Source: Tomocerus qinae
Lineage: Eukaryota; Arthropoda; Collembola; Entomobryomorpha; Tomoceridae
DNA: 64,000 nt
Reading direction: 5' to 3'
Assembly: GCA_020055645.1 (NCBI GenBank)
Contig: CM034546.1
Span: 69,440,001-69,504,000 of the forward strand
Part shown: piece by piece, positions 1 through 11,108 of the stretch
How positions within the stretch are numbered: position 1 is the first letter of the stretch
How the letters are laid out: the number at the start of each line of letters is the position of its first letter
Notes under the pieces: model-generated
Told to the model about the DNA's origin: nothing
What the model saw: the letters and a program-made list of their open reading frames with translations, nothing else
Databases searched by the model: none
Translations under genes and position numbers: made by a program

Positions 1-316
1 CAAATCTCTTAGAGCGTGAATGGACTTCTGTGAAGCTGCCTTTAGGGCACATAATTTCCAGTTCCTTCATAAAATATTCATCATACAGTTCGTTGCATTT
101 GTTTTTCGTATCGATGAGAAGATCCTCATGAATTGTCTCATTCGTCAAAATGTCGCAAGGGCTTTTCAAATGAATCATTAAATAGTACTCATTGTAACCT
201 ACAGTTATAGGTATGTTACTTGGCCTCCAGAGTACTGGTTGGTTTACGGTTGGGTTTGCAGTAATTGGAGATAGAAGTCCCAGCAATAGTAGCATAGTAA
301 TGAATAACTTGCTCAT
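1..316 (-). CDS. Env-like C-terminal extension of the copia element (partial)
   Basis: After RNase H the frame stays open with no stop from about 560 to the window edge. An in-frame ATG at 316 starts a segment with a hydrophobic core, ITMLLLLGLLSPITA, that looks like a signal peptide with cleavage near Ala. About 80 residues with several cysteines and an Asn-x-Thr glycosylation site follow. At the edge (5-16) the sequence reads R-S-K-R then Phe, a furin-type site followed by the hydrophobic residue expected at a fusion peptide. Baculovirus F-like and errantivirus envelope proteins share this layout: signal peptide, surface part, RxKR, fusion peptide. Envelope genes are not standard in animal Ty1/copia elements. 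The assignment is inference from layout; the rest of the gene lies outside the window. Confidence 0.6.
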   Translation of the reverse strand, partial: MSKLFITMLLLLGLLSPITANPTVNQPVLWRPSNIPITVGYNEYYLMIHLKSPCDILTNETIHEDLLIDTKNKCNELYDEYFMKELEIMCPKGSFTEVHSRSKRF

Positions 317-421
317 TAGTCCACTTATGGTTCCAGTTCCAACACCGATCTTTGAATGGGGATTGATATTCCCGTTTCCTGCACTGAGTCCAAGTTTCTG
401 TGTATCATGCTGATGTTTGCC

Positions 422-3400
422 TTTTAGCAGTGGTTTTGTGAGTACATCTGCCTTTTGTTCTTCTTTGGGTACATGGTGTACCTCTATTACATTATTAGTT
501 ATTAGTTCTCTGACATAGTGGTAACGTACATCTATATGCTTAGTACGTTTATGAAACTCTGGGTTTTAGCTAGCCGTATAGCGCTTGTATTGTCAACGAA
601 CAGCTTGGCTGGGCCGTCTTGTGGTATCTGCAGCTCCAAAAGATAGGTTTGCAGCCAAACACATTCCCTGGCTGCTGAGGAAAGAGCAACATACTCTGCC
701 TCTGTACTGGAACAAGTCACTATAGGTTGCTTATTACTGTTCCAAGTGATCAAACTATCTCCAAGGAAAAAGGCATAACCAGTGGTTGATTTCCTGTCAA
801 GTTTGTTGCCTGCAAAGTCTGAATCCGAGTAGCCATTCAAACTCAACTCTCCTCCCTTCTTGTAATACAAACCCAAGTTTATTGTTCCTTTTAGGTACAT
901 AAGTACCTTTTTCGCTGCTTCGAGATGATTCTCATCGTATGCACTCATAAATTGGGACAGCTTTGACACTGCATAGGCAATGTCAGGACGGGATAATCTT
1001 GTGAGAAACAATAAAGCTCCAATGAGCTGTGGATAAGGCAGTCCTTTCTCACACTGCTCAGCAGGAAGCCAATCCTGGTTCGGTTGCATTGGTACAGACT
1101 GTACACTGCAATCAGTCATCTCAAATCTGTCAAGCAAGGTTTGTACATACGATGCCTGTCCCATATAAATTCCGTCTTCGCTTCGTTTAATTTCGAATCC
1201 CACGAAAGAGCTTAGTTCTCCTTTTGATATTTCAAATGTAGACTCAATTCTCTGTGTAACCATTTTTAGTGCTTCGTTATTTGGGGACACCATTAAAATA
1301 TCGTCCACATATACCAGTAGGTATACAATGTATGTGTTAACAAATCCAATAAAGACACAAGGGTCGCTTGTTAATACATTAAAATTATTTTCTTTTAAAA
1401 ATTCAGTTAATCTCTCGTTCCAGCATCTCGGTGCTTGCTTAAGCCCATAAAGACTCTTGTCCAACAAGCAAACTAAGTTAGGATTTTCTATAAATCCGTC
1501 AGGCTGCTTCATATAAATAACTTCTTTAACTTTCCCATGCAGAAAAGGCTGTTTTGATGTCCAGTTGTACAATAAAGTAGCCGTATGTAGCTGCTATGCA
1601 TATCAGAATCCTTATGCTTTCGTATCGGCCAACAGAGGAGAATGTGGCATAATAATCAATTCCATGTACTTGCTTGTAACCTTTTATAACCAAACGGGAC
1701 TTAAATCTTGAAATTGAGCCATCTGGGTTTGTTTTTACTCTGTATACCCAACGGTTGTCAAGTACTTGCTTGTCTGTTGGGTAAGGGACCAAAGTCCAAG
1801 TTTTATTTAATTTATGGCTATGTAATTCATCCACCATGGATTCCATCCATTCCTTGGCATTGGGTGACATAATTGCTTCATCAAACGTTGCTGGCTCTAT
1901 TATTTTTGTATGAAATCCAACTTGAAGTCTGTCTATTGGCTTTAGTTTGGACCTATCCCTTAAAGTAGGCCCTGGCTTTATGTAGGATTCTATCTCCTCT
2001 TCGTCTCCCACAGGTTCACTTAACTCTTTTCTACTCTGCTCAAAGCTGTTCGCTTCCTCAAGAGAAATTTCACCTTGTACTACTTCTTTGAAAGTTACAT
2101 TACGAGCAATTGTTACTGTTTTATTAAGAGCATTGTATATTCTGTAGCTTTCTCCATCATATCCAACCATATAACTCTGTTCAGCAGTATCATTCCACAC
2201 TTTTCGTTTGTTTTGTGGTATGTGTGCAAAGGCTAGGCATCCAAAAATACGCAAATGTCCCATTTCTGGTTTTCTTTTAAAATAGCCTCAAATGCTGTTA
2301 TTTCTGGACTCTGTGTATCCAGAATTCGGTTCTTTATGTAAACTGCTGTGGCCATTGCTTCAGCCCACAAATATTCTGGCAGTTTTGACTGCAGTAGCAT
2401 ACAGCGAGCCGATTCTTTCAAAGTTCTCATTTCCCGTTCTATCTTCCCATTCGATTCAGGGCTGTATGGGGCCGTGGTCTCATGTACAATACCCATTTTC
2501 TGAAAGAATGTCTGAACTGTCTTATTAACCATTTCAGTTCCATTGTCACTTCTAAAAACTTTAAGTCTTGATCCTGTCTGGTTTTCCATAAAGTAAACAT
2601 ACTCTTCAATACAGGCAGGGACTTGTGTCTTTTTCGTGATAAAGAATACCATACGAAATCCTGTCGAATCATCTTTCATTAGGAAGAAATAATCAGCTCC
2701 TCCAATAGAAGTAACAGGCATTTTCCCAGATAGGTCTGCGTGAACCATTTCCCCTGGCTTAGTATTTCTCTTAGTTTCCACTGTGTGGTAAGGCTTTCTA
2801 GCTTGTTTTCCCAATTGACAAGTGCTACATTCAATGGACTGTTCTCCAAAATTCTCATAAAATCCTTTCACTGCATTTTTCTTGGCCGTGTCATTAATGA
2901 ACCTTATATTGATGTGACCCATTCGCTCATGCCAGAGTCTTGCATTAGAGCTCAAGCATATTGCATTTGCTTTGTTCGGTACAATGGGTTTAAACTTCAT
3001 AATATACATATTATCTCTCATTACAGCTACTGGCCCTTCTAATCCATTTCTATCAATGTATTTTGCCACTCCCGCTGCTCTTATTATGGTATATCCCTTT
3101 TTATCCATAATAACTTCTGAAAAGAGATTGGCTGCTCCCTCAATATGCAGTACCTCATTCATTGTGCATTCTATCCATTTATTGTTCATGAATGCCAATA
3201 CTGGAAACAGTTCCTATTCCTTGGGCTTCCACTGCGTTTCCGTCAGTAAGGTATACTGACACTCGGGTCTCAAACTCTTTGTATGAAATAAAGAAGGATT
3301 TTTTACCGCATATATGTTGGCTTGCACCGGAATCTGAAATCCATACATCATTACCATGATTTGGATTGCTCATGAAGGCTGCAATTGTCTTTCTTTTATC
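422..3400 (-). pseudogene. copia pol (protease, integrase, reverse transcriptase, RNase H), frame-broken
   Basis: Protease: DSGAS at about 3310-3330. Integrase: an HHCC-type pre-integrase finger near 2800-2930, then a core with acidic residues in HADLSG, RSDNGTE and NGKIERE, the expected D, D and E. Reverse transcriptase: LVIKGY, the YVDDI active-site box near 1300, and the SLYGLKQAPRCW motif near 1440. RNase H: SDSDFAG and STEAEYVALS near 690-830. The final copia motif ADVLTKPL falls at about 422-452. Single-base shifts occur near 3190, 2250, 1550 (one extra T in a T run) and 562-567 (an A run). Each domain is recognisable, so decay is recent. Confidence 0.92.
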
Positions 3401-3434
3401 CTCCTCACTTTCGTTGGGGTGTGTATTGCGGGCT

Positions 3435-4197
3435 GGGCATTCCTTATCCTTATACCAATGACCAGTCTGTTTGCACCGACTGCATTTGGTCTTTTTCTTT
3501 AATTCTTCAATCTTTCTTTTCTTGAATTCCTTTTTGTCGAGTTTCCCTTTTCCTCCTTTTGCCTGAAACGCCTTTACTTGGCTCTGCTCCTCCTCAGTGT
3601 TGCTTACTTGTTTCAGCTCAAGATCCTCTTTTTCTCAACCTGGCTAACAGTGCGGGCATTGTTTGGGATGCTGCAGGAACACTGTCCCATGCCTTTTGAA
3701 AGCATTATGCTTTTCATCAGGAAGTGAAGACACTATCTTCATAATTGTGGTATCATCGTCAATAACCACACCCATTTGGTTTAGAGAGATTGACAACCTC
3801 TCTATCTCAGTGTATGTAGTGACAAGAGTTGTTCCCTCTTTGAACTTATAGTTGAAGAATGAAGCTAACACAAACTGTTTGTTCAACTGACTTGTGTCAC
3901 TATGAATTGACTTTAGACGGTCATACACTTGTTTTGATGTAATACAACTGTGGATATATGAGTAGCGTTCACTAATGTAAGAGTGGGTACAATGATGGCT
4001 TGGGCCTTTATATCAGAATCGTCCCATTTATCTTTATCAGCTGCGGCTGCACGAGTGGATGTGCCACTGACAACGTCCCACACTTTTGCAGCTTTAAGAA
4101 CTAGGGTGATTTGTAAGTTCCAGAGATCCCAATTATCATTTGCAAGTTTTACAACGTGATTTGTATCAATACGTTGCGAAATACTGACGGTGGCCAT
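3435..4197 (-). pseudogene. copia gag, frame-broken
   Basis: The start ATG at 4197 opens a copia-type Gag with the conserved region around WDLWNLQITLVLKAAKVWD. The frame breaks near 3920 and resumes to 3644, then breaks again. A zinc knuckle lies at about 3435-3483 in a further frame: Cys-x2-Cys-x4-His-x6-Cys, where the usual last spacing is x4. Gag forms the intracellular particle and binds the element's RNA. The breaks make this copy non-functional as read. Confidence 0.85.
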
Positions 4198-4350
4198 TTT
4201 ACTTGTCAGAGTTCAACAACTTGCTCACTCACAAATACTTCACTCTTTTCCACACAAAAAACTGACTAAGTATTTACTGATTGGACAAATTCACTAAGTT
4301 CAAAAACTTGAATTCTTTTAACTCACAGATCGAATCCTGAATCCCACTTC

Positions 4351-4358
4351 TGACACCA
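4351..4358 (-). other. tRNA primer binding site
   Basis: Read on the minus strand, TGGTGTCA follows the LTR end with no gap and continues AGAAGTGGGA. The TGG start pairs with a tRNA CCA 3' end. This is where minus-strand DNA synthesis starts in LTR elements. The matching tRNA was not identified. Confidence 0.7.
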
Positions 4359-4799
4359 TGTTATGAAAACGGATTCAGTTAGTGAGACAAGTTTTGTATT
4401 TAGTTGTTACTGTAAAGTAACTTTTATTGAACAGAGAGAGAATGAAGTTTCCAGCTCAAACAGTTGAATAATACTCAGTACTTTTACATTATTGTCCATG
4501 GTATTTAAATACTATGCTTACATAGACAGATGTGAGAGACCCTTAATGGTTACAATAGGTATCTCTATAAAGCAAGGGACATGGGACGATGTAACAGTTG
4601 TACCCATATGCTTTCATGCTTCATTTAGACTTAATTGAGCTACAAAATCATAAAAACTAATAGTTACTACATTAAGAAGGGCCAAACGTTAAGTACTTGG
4701 ACCCTTAAAATCTAATGTTCAGCTTAAATGTACAAACCAATTGTGTGAACATTTGCTACTTTACTTTCTCATGCATTTATTTAGGTTAGTATTCTAACA
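4359..4799 (-). repeat. 5' long terminal repeat of the copia element
   Basis: A 441-bp segment bounded by TGTTA at 4359 and TAACA at 4799, a short inverted repeat typical of LTR ends. It abuts the primer binding site directly. It should hold the element's promoter and polyadenylation signal. The base after it begins the host flank (TGTCC at 4800-4804), which would be the target duplication if a copy flanks the missing 3' LTR. Confidence 0.85.
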
Positions 4800-5099
4800 T
4801 GTCCACTAGCCACTTTTGTCCCTAGCCACCCTACCACTAGTCAGTGGCTAGTTGGCTAGTAAAACTCTAATCAGCATTCATGTTGAAAATTATTTTCTGA
4901 CGTCTCTTGCACTAATTGCTTGCAATGCGATACGATATGCAGATAAATTATATTATTTACCATGAATAATGCTACCTGCACTAAATTCTTGAAATGCAAT
5001 AGATAATAATATTATGTACCATGTATATTATAATGTGTAGAATATAAACGTACAATATTTATGCTTACAATCTTTTTAACTAACTTATTATTCCCCATT
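4800..5099. other. Non-coding flank of the copia insertion
   Basis: No gene is seen. A short inverted repeat (CTAGCCAC / GTGGCTAG) lies at about 4807-4856. The rest is AT-rich. Confidence 0.5.
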
Positions 5100-5260
5100 T
5101 AAAACACTAGTATATCAACTTTTGAAAGAGAAATGCTAAAATAAAGAACTCCGCATTTATACATACTCGACACGTCAACACTCTGACATCTTGGTTGCAA
5201 TGCACATAATATATCATTATAGTATATTCTATCCAATTCAACTGTCAAAAACTGTGTAAT
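5100..5260 (+). repeat. Remnant of a receptor-gene 3' flank (third duplication unit)
   Basis: This stretch aligns by eye with the region just downstream of the intact receptor (9590-9700). Shared blocks in order are GAAATGCTAAAAT, a TTTAT/ATAC block, TCGACAC or its variant, CTGACATC, TCTTGGTTG and GCACAT. No receptor coding sequence remains upstream. The simplest reading is that another receptor copy once ended here and was lost before or during the copia insertion. Confidence 0.5.
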
Positions 5261-5860
5261 CGAACATTTCGGTGACACGAAATTTAAAAAGATTAATAAA
5301 AATAAATCTACGAATTTTTCAAAACCGTTTATAAGCAAAAATGGTGGCTTATACTTAATCCAAAAATCTTATCCGGCAATAATGACATGGACTTTCCTTA
5401 GTAAGAGTTTTATAATTTAATAAATCCTAATTTCTTTTATGTGGGTTTTCCATTGCCTGGGGCTTTCAAAACTGAAATATCTTGTCAATGTAACTAGCTA
5501 TATAATAGCATTAGATATCTTCATTTTTAATTATATCTGTCAAATGTAAAATTTTGGCCCGTCTTCAAAAACGTAGATTTAGTCTTATGGGTTGAAAATA
5601 ATATCATTTATAGTTGTTGACACAATCTTTCGAATGGCGCCTTTGTAAATCACGTAAAATATTTATTTATGGCTGAGACAGTATGCTTATGTAATCATCA
5701 TAAGCGACTCTTAGTTCCAGAGTAAGTGACTTCTACTACCATAATAATATGATCATAATCTACAATTTTCTTATTTTTCATATAAAATTAAAACGTTGCA
5801 TAAATAGTTCAAACTGTAAAATTGCAATTGCTAGAGGTCTTTTCATTTTCAAAGCATGAA
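5261..5860. other. Non-coding AT-rich stretch
   Basis: No convincing gene, promoter or repeat was seen in this 600-base intergenic segment. Confidence 0.4.
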
Positions 5861-6072
5861 TGCGTCCTTTAAGGAACGAAAAAGCCTTAGTCCATTTTTT
5901 GTTAGGTGCATGAAAAAGCCAAAATCCATTTTTTGTCTGGTACAGGAAAATACCTTACGCTTGTTAGTGGAGTTAGGCTATTTCCTGCACCAAACTAAAA
6001 ATGGATATAGGTTTATTCGTCCACCATACAAAAAATGGATTTTGGTTTTTTCGTTCCTTAAAAGACGAATGG
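5861..6072. repeat. Imperfect fold-back element
   Basis: The left arm (5861-5912, around TTTAAGGAACGAAAAAGCC and CCATTTTTTGT) matches the reverse complement of the right arm (about 6018-6072). A second direct copy of the arm unit follows at 5911-5953. It is a MITE-like hairpin. No target duplication could be fixed. The roughly 100-codon open frame across it is an artefact of the repeat. Confidence 0.6.
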
Positions 6073-6509
6073 ATTACTATGGAAATGACTTTCGAATTTA
6101 TATACATGTCAAAAGTGCTATACATCATGTACTTAGGTTAAACCAGCTCACTATGTGAAACCCTCGTTTAACGTTTTGGTCTAGGTAGAAAGAGCTTAGA
6201 AGGCAGAAGGAGTTGAGCTCTAAAAGTAGGTACCCTACTAATGTTAAATTTCAAATTTGAAACCGCTATAACTGTAACATCGCACTTCGTCGGTCCTTCT
6301 AAAACTTACAGACATTGTCAATTTGGACAAGAAGATTCGAATATGATGCAATCATCATCCAAATGCGGACAAACTGACATACATCAAAAAATCACTTCGA
6401 AAATCTAAGTAGGGAGTTGCGTGGTTAAGCTGAAACCCCGCCAGATAACCTCTCAGTTTTAATTGTCCCCAAAGCCCCTATTCAACACCTCTATTGCAAC
6501 TTTAGGTAT
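6073..6509. other. Non-coding intergenic stretch
   Basis: No gene or repeat was recognised between the fold-back element and the start of the duplicated receptor flank. Confidence 0.4.
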
Positions 6510-7359
6510 TGTGATGTTGATCATATAAGTAACGTTGATTATTGCCCGAGTGGATTGCCTGGGTAGGCCGTAAATAGCAGACCAAAACCACGACCAGTGA
6601 AATAATTTTTATGATGTCTCAACACGTCACCAATTTTAAGACCCATATTATATCAAATTATCTAAGTGGTAAAGAACATAATGATATAAATGTGTTTTAT
6701 TTCCATTTGATTTCTTTTCTAGTGTATCCTGTCTTTACATTACTGATCCCATATACACCATAAACATACCTATTTTGCTACGTAGCTCTGATTGACATGA
6801 TTGGAGAGGTATTTAAATAATCCACCACATGAGAATTTCTTTAGAATATACGACTGACGTCATCCAAATCCCTATTCTTTTTATAATAAATGATGTTGTA
6901 TAATCATAATTAACATTTCCTTTTAGTGGAAAGAAAACACGCAAAGAATATACAATTAGCCCCAAGTAAGACTGTTGTAAAGCTTGATATTGATATTTGA
7001 TATCCACAACAAGTAATTAGCTATTCAGAGGTTCTATGCATATTATAGCAGCCTAATTAATTAAACAGTCACATTTTATGGACTGTGTTCTACTCTGACA
7101 TTATGAAACACGAAATCATTTGGGGCACTAAGTTCTATACCTTAGGCCATGGGATAACTGTGAAAGTAGTACTTTTTCTTTAAAAAGTTGTATATATGTA
7201 TTTCTCAATGGAAAAAAATGAATACTTGAAAAAAATCGAAATAAATGAAGATATAAATCGTAGATAATTGAGTATATTAAACCATAAGAACTTATGTAAT
7301 GTAATTATGTAAGCATAGATTGACCGGTTTGCAACATAAACTGAGATAAAATTACCAAC
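6510..7359 (+). repeat. Duplicated 5' flank of receptor unit 1
   Basis: Blocks through this region recur upstream of the second receptor (about 21680-22670). Examples are GAGTGGATT, the AAATAGCAGAC / AAAACCACGA block, TTTTATTTCCAT and CTTTACATT or its variant. This shows that the duplication carried the promoter region as well as the coding exon. No clear TATA box was identified. Confidence 0.7.
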
Positions 7360-9507
7360 ATGCATCTGAAATTTTTCATGTTGTCCCTAGTGGTACAATA
7401 TTTTCATCTCAGTGCTGCGATATCAGTTTTAAATTACTGGTTAGATGCACATCAAGATTGTTATTCTTATGTAGTTCTTAACGAACAGATTTCAGAACCA
7501 GATTCCCAAATACTCTCACTTGAGCCTGTGACAAGACCAATCTTTGTTTATGGTTATAAGGCTATTCTTACACAGATGGTGGACTATAATCCCCGTAACA
7601 ACCAGTTTGAAATGAAGTATAAGGAGAACATGTGGTTGCATTATTCTAACACGTCTCATGCAAAGTCCAAATGCATTTCTTTGACTTTCCAGCAAGGCGG
7701 AACAATCTATCCAAGTTCACTTATCCTTGTGCTAACTCTTCTGACTATGCCAACACATCGGACATACGACAAATTGTATATTGACCTCATTATGAAGAGT
7801 TGGCAAGCTCAACGTTTTCAGTCAGCTCTACAGCAAGATATGAAGAACAAACGCCAAACTCAACATATTATTTATAGGGAACGTCATTTTGAACATTTAA
7901 AGCTAATAACGTTACATGCATCTGGTGAAGACATTTTGGAGCATGTGTGGCTACTGTGTGGACACTGTAGAAAAGTGTCAGTTATCTACATTCTTTGCCG
8001 TCACAATAATCAGGATTTAAATTGCCTGAAAAACATCACGGAAATGACCAAAGTTCAAAATAAAAATGTCGTCAACTGGATTAGATCCCCAAGTTACGTC
8101 AAATTTTTAGAAGACGCTCAAAATATCTTGGATCTTCGAGAATCAATTTCTGGAGTTTATTTCAATCCTTTCAGAGACAAGGATTTAAATGAGATACCAT
8201 TATTCCTGACTGAATTATTGCTAAGACGGGGTAATAAGTCCGTTGTGGCTAGTGGCCAATCAAAATTGTTATATATGGACTTATCAGCTACCATGTCGAC
8301 AATATATAACACAATTATTGTAAATAGTGCCGTATCAACGAAAGAAGTAATTAAAAGGTCGTCAGTTTCTGTGACGTCGTCGATTGGTTTCAATTTCGTG
8401 TCATGCCACTCTTTAAATTCTGATTATGGCTCGTTTAAATTATATTTTACGCCTTACAAAGTTGAAGCATGGTATGGAATTTTGACATCTGGAATATTAT
8501 TGGTGATCACCATTTATTTAATGTTCAGAAAAATTGGATTAATTCGGTCCACTCTTTTGATCGCCTCTACATTTATGTACAATATGTGCATGCCAAATAT
8601 ACAGGAATGCTCTTCAGCAAAGTTCCGAGTAATCACTTTAGGGTGGTTGTTGGCTGTGGTGGTCTTGTCCAATGCATACATTGGGATTGTCACTACCGAA
8701 ATTACTGCACCAGTTCCAAACGTTTATCCAGTATCCTTTAAGGAAATTGAAAATTTCAAATTCTACTCCAGGAAACATTTAGAAAATGAGCAATTTTGTA
8801 GGGGAAATTTCTCTTTTTCTGCAGATTTATGCTTCTATATTGGAAAGGTATTAGGTCAAATGATGGAGGATATCAAAGATTTACAACAAAACTGGGAAAC
8901 TAACATTTCAAAAAGGGTTGCTGCCGATGAGGATAACATTCGCTTTATCTTGCAGCGTTTGCCTAGTTCGCCTTTGCCGAGAAATAAATCAGTAGAGGAA
9001 ATTGTTTCAGAATGCTCAGAAAGTGCGTTTGTGGACTTTGAAGATCAGTTGGATTCTTTTGTCCCGCACTTTAAGGGACCGACTACCACTTTTGGATTTG
9101 GAAGCGAATCAACTTTGGAAACAAGTTTTGGATGGATTATCGGAGTGAAAGACGGAGGAGAGACGGCATTTTTACTCGATCGACTTATTCAGTCTGGAAT
9201 ATACTCCTGGTGGACTGCACTATACAAATCATTCAATTTATCCAGAAACAGTTTACGTTTTACAAATTCTGTCAATAGCGTCATCGCACTGTCACTCAGC
9301 TCAAATATTGTGTCCGGGTTTCGAATATATTGCATATTGGTCGGAATTTGCGTAATCGCATTTTTATTGGAATACCTCTACAATATCATCAAACAATGCA
9401 ATTGGAGAAGAGTCTGTAATTTTAAAGGTTGCAGTTGGCGTGTAAAATCAGGATGCTGGAAATTATTTTCGAATGTCACCTGCACTAAAATGCTTAAATT
9501 CCCATAG
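7360..9507 (+). CDS. Divergent ionotropic-receptor-like chemoreceptor, intronless, intact
   Basis: A single exon encodes 715 residues. It has an N-terminal hydrophobic signal-like segment, then a long extracellular region of about 340 residues. Membrane segments lie near residues 369-392, 424-446 and 656-680. The layout of M1, short pore loop, M2, long second ligand lobe and M3 is that of ionotropic receptors. Between M1 and M2 the pattern ends in NAYIGIVTTEITAPVP, matching the Y...L-S-x-L-T-x-P region after M2 in that family. The late block FGWIIGVKDGGETAFLL then QSGIYSWW matches the end of the second lobe. Sequence is far from classical glutamate receptors, and the usual glutamate-contact residues are not evident. 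A ligand-gated cation channel in sensory neuron membranes is the family expectation. The ligand is unknown. The ATG at 7360 is preceded by a flank conserved in the second copy. Confidence 0.8.
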   Translation: MHLKFFMLSLVVQYFHLSAAISVLNYWLDAHQDCYSYVVLNEQISEPDSQILSLEPVTRPIFVYGYKAILTQMVDYNPRNNQFEMKYKENMWLHYSNTSHAKSKCISLTFQQGGTIYPSSLILVLTLLTMPTHRTYDKLYIDLIMKSWQAQRFQSALQQDMKNKRQTQHIIYRERHFEHLKLITLHASGEDILEHVWLLCGHCRKVSVIYILCRHNNQDLNCLKNITEMTKVQNKNVVNWIRSPSYVKFLEDAQNILDLRESISGVYFNPFRDKDLNEIPLFLTELLLRRGNKSVVASGQSKLLYMDLSATMSTIYNTIIVNSAVSTKEVIKRSSVSVTSSIGFNFVSCHSLNSDYGSFKLYFTPYKVEAWYGILTSGILLVITIYLMFRKIGLIRSTLLIASTFMYNMCMPNIQECSSAKFRVITLGWLLAVVVLSNAYIGIVTTEITAPVPNVYPVSFKEIENFKFYSRKHLENEQFCRGNFSFSADLCFYIGKVLGQMMEDIKDLQQNWETNISKRVAADEDNIRFILQRLPSSPLPRNKSVEEIVSECSESAFVDFEDQLDSFVPHFKGPTTTFGFGSESTLETSFGWIIGVKDGGETAFLLDRLIQSGIYSWWTALYKSFNLSRNSLRFTNSVNSVIALSLSSNIVSGFRIYCILVGICVIAFLLEYLYNIIKQCNWRRVCNFKGCSWRVKSGCWKLFSNVTCTKMLKFP

Positions 9508-10399
9508 ATACGTACGTGGCATGTATAACAATATATAAGCACACAATAATTATGCCTAAAACTGTTTCAATCTATTAGTCACTACTTGAAACGTTAGAAC
9601 TTTAAATTTTGCATAGGAAATGCTAAAATGCAAAAAAATTAATGTATTTATGGTACAATGTCGACACCCTGACATCCATCTCTTGGTTGAAAAGCACATT
9701 CTATACCAACTGCATTACTTATTATTCATAATTCAAAATGGAATGTATTTCAAATTGTCATATATATAATACATACAATATAAATTTTCTCTTGGCTACA
9801 ATTCGTTTACTTTACAACTGATTGCTTGCACTGCTCACTCAAGTACATTTAAATATTTTAATCCAAGAACTACGAGTCCTATAGGATGTTGTGGATATAT
9901 AGTAATTATTTTGCAGTAAACAATAGAACCTGAATGATTGTCTACATTATAAGGATATTAGGGTAATGGTAAAATTACGATTCAATTATATGTAGAAAGT
10001 TTAATACCGATTGTTTCTGTTTACCTTTCTCAAATTACTGTCTACTCGTGTATTTCCAAAATTTTGAAGTAAATAATTCATAAACATGTCCATTGTGAAT
10101 TTATTTGTGAAACTCTCAATTCTATAACACAGCATTCGATGAGTAATCTATAATTACCTTTCTATTGTAGACGCTTATCATGCAATGAAAATGAAAGCAG
10201 TAAACTATGAAAATGTTATCGAGTTTGAAACGTCTAGGATTAGTTATGCTCATTTTCTTAAGTACTTGCAGCAGTATTTGACAAATAAGTTAGTTTTAAT
10301 TATATATTTTGTTTGGTGTACCCACAGAAATAGATGAGTATATAAGACTAGAAGCGGTAAACGAGCCCGATAGTTGAATAATTGCGGATCAGTGACACA
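9508..10399. other. 3' flank of receptor unit 1
   Basis: The first 110 bases match the 3' flank of unit 2 (24830-24920), around TTGAAACGTTA and AAATGCTAAAAT. The rest shows no gene. A TATATAAG box lies at 10339-10346, about 55 bases before the DNA transposon boundary. Any gene it served cannot be identified. Confidence 0.5.
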
Positions 10400-11108
10400 C
10401 AGGGTTACCAGGTATACTTAAATGGGAAGTATAATACTTACATTAGACCCTATACTTAAAATACTTGCAAGTATTTTAAAATACTTGCAAGTATTTTAAA
10501 ATACTTAAATTATACTTAAATATAGACAGAAATTATTTGAAATAGGAAAATGAAAAAAAATAGATCTTCAATGGAGTTTTTAAGTATGTTTTTCTATGGA
10601 CTTCATTGTTACAAACTAGCATCTTTAGTCGAAAAAATTCATTTTTATGTATTTCCTGTGCTATTGAAATTGCACAAAAAAATCCGAATATGAAATGGCT
10701 CTAAAACTACTGAACCCATTTTGATGAAACTTGGCATGCAAGTCGGCCATTACCATATCTCGGGGTGTTTTTTGAATTTCTAAAAAATTCGAATTTCTTC
10801 ACTTTCAAAATTACGAAATTAATTTTTAAATACACTGCTTTTCATATAAGAAAATTTTTTATCAAAATTCTGCCCGATTAAAATTAAAGGCCTTATAAAG
10901 TTATGGTTTATGGAGGAAAAAAATATTTCAAAGTTATTGACCTCTACGAACTGTCACAGGTCAAATTTTGTTTTTCGTCGAAAAATGGCAATGTGAGATA
11001 TCATTCGAAAGCTTAAGACGAGTTAAATGTCACTAAAAACGTTGATTTTGAAAATTGCATCATTGAAATGTGTCAAATGTCACAAATGTAATCAATTTGA
11101 TGTATGGA
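10400..11108 (+). repeat. Left terminal inverted repeat of the 9.2-kb transposon
   Basis: It pairs with 18437-19643. High identity runs from about 10510 to 11108. The outer 110 bases hold a short palindromic tandem repeat built on AAAATACTTGCAAGTATTTT (10457-10503), which is not found at the other end. Confidence 0.8.

Larger units (their letters stand above)
1..4799 (-). mobile_element. Ty1/copia LTR retrotransposon, 3' end cut by window edge
   Basis: On the minus strand the order is LTR, primer binding site, gag, protease, integrase, reverse transcriptase, RNase H, then an Env-like extension. Integrase before reverse transcriptase is the Ty1/copia order. The 5' LTR (4359-4799) begins TGTTA and ends TAACA. 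The 3' LTR and the left target duplication lie outside the window. The coding region changes frame near 3920, 3640, 3380, 3190, 2250, 1550 and 565, so this copy cannot make a normal polyprotein. Sequencing error could explain some of these shifts, but not plausibly all. Confidence 0.93.
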
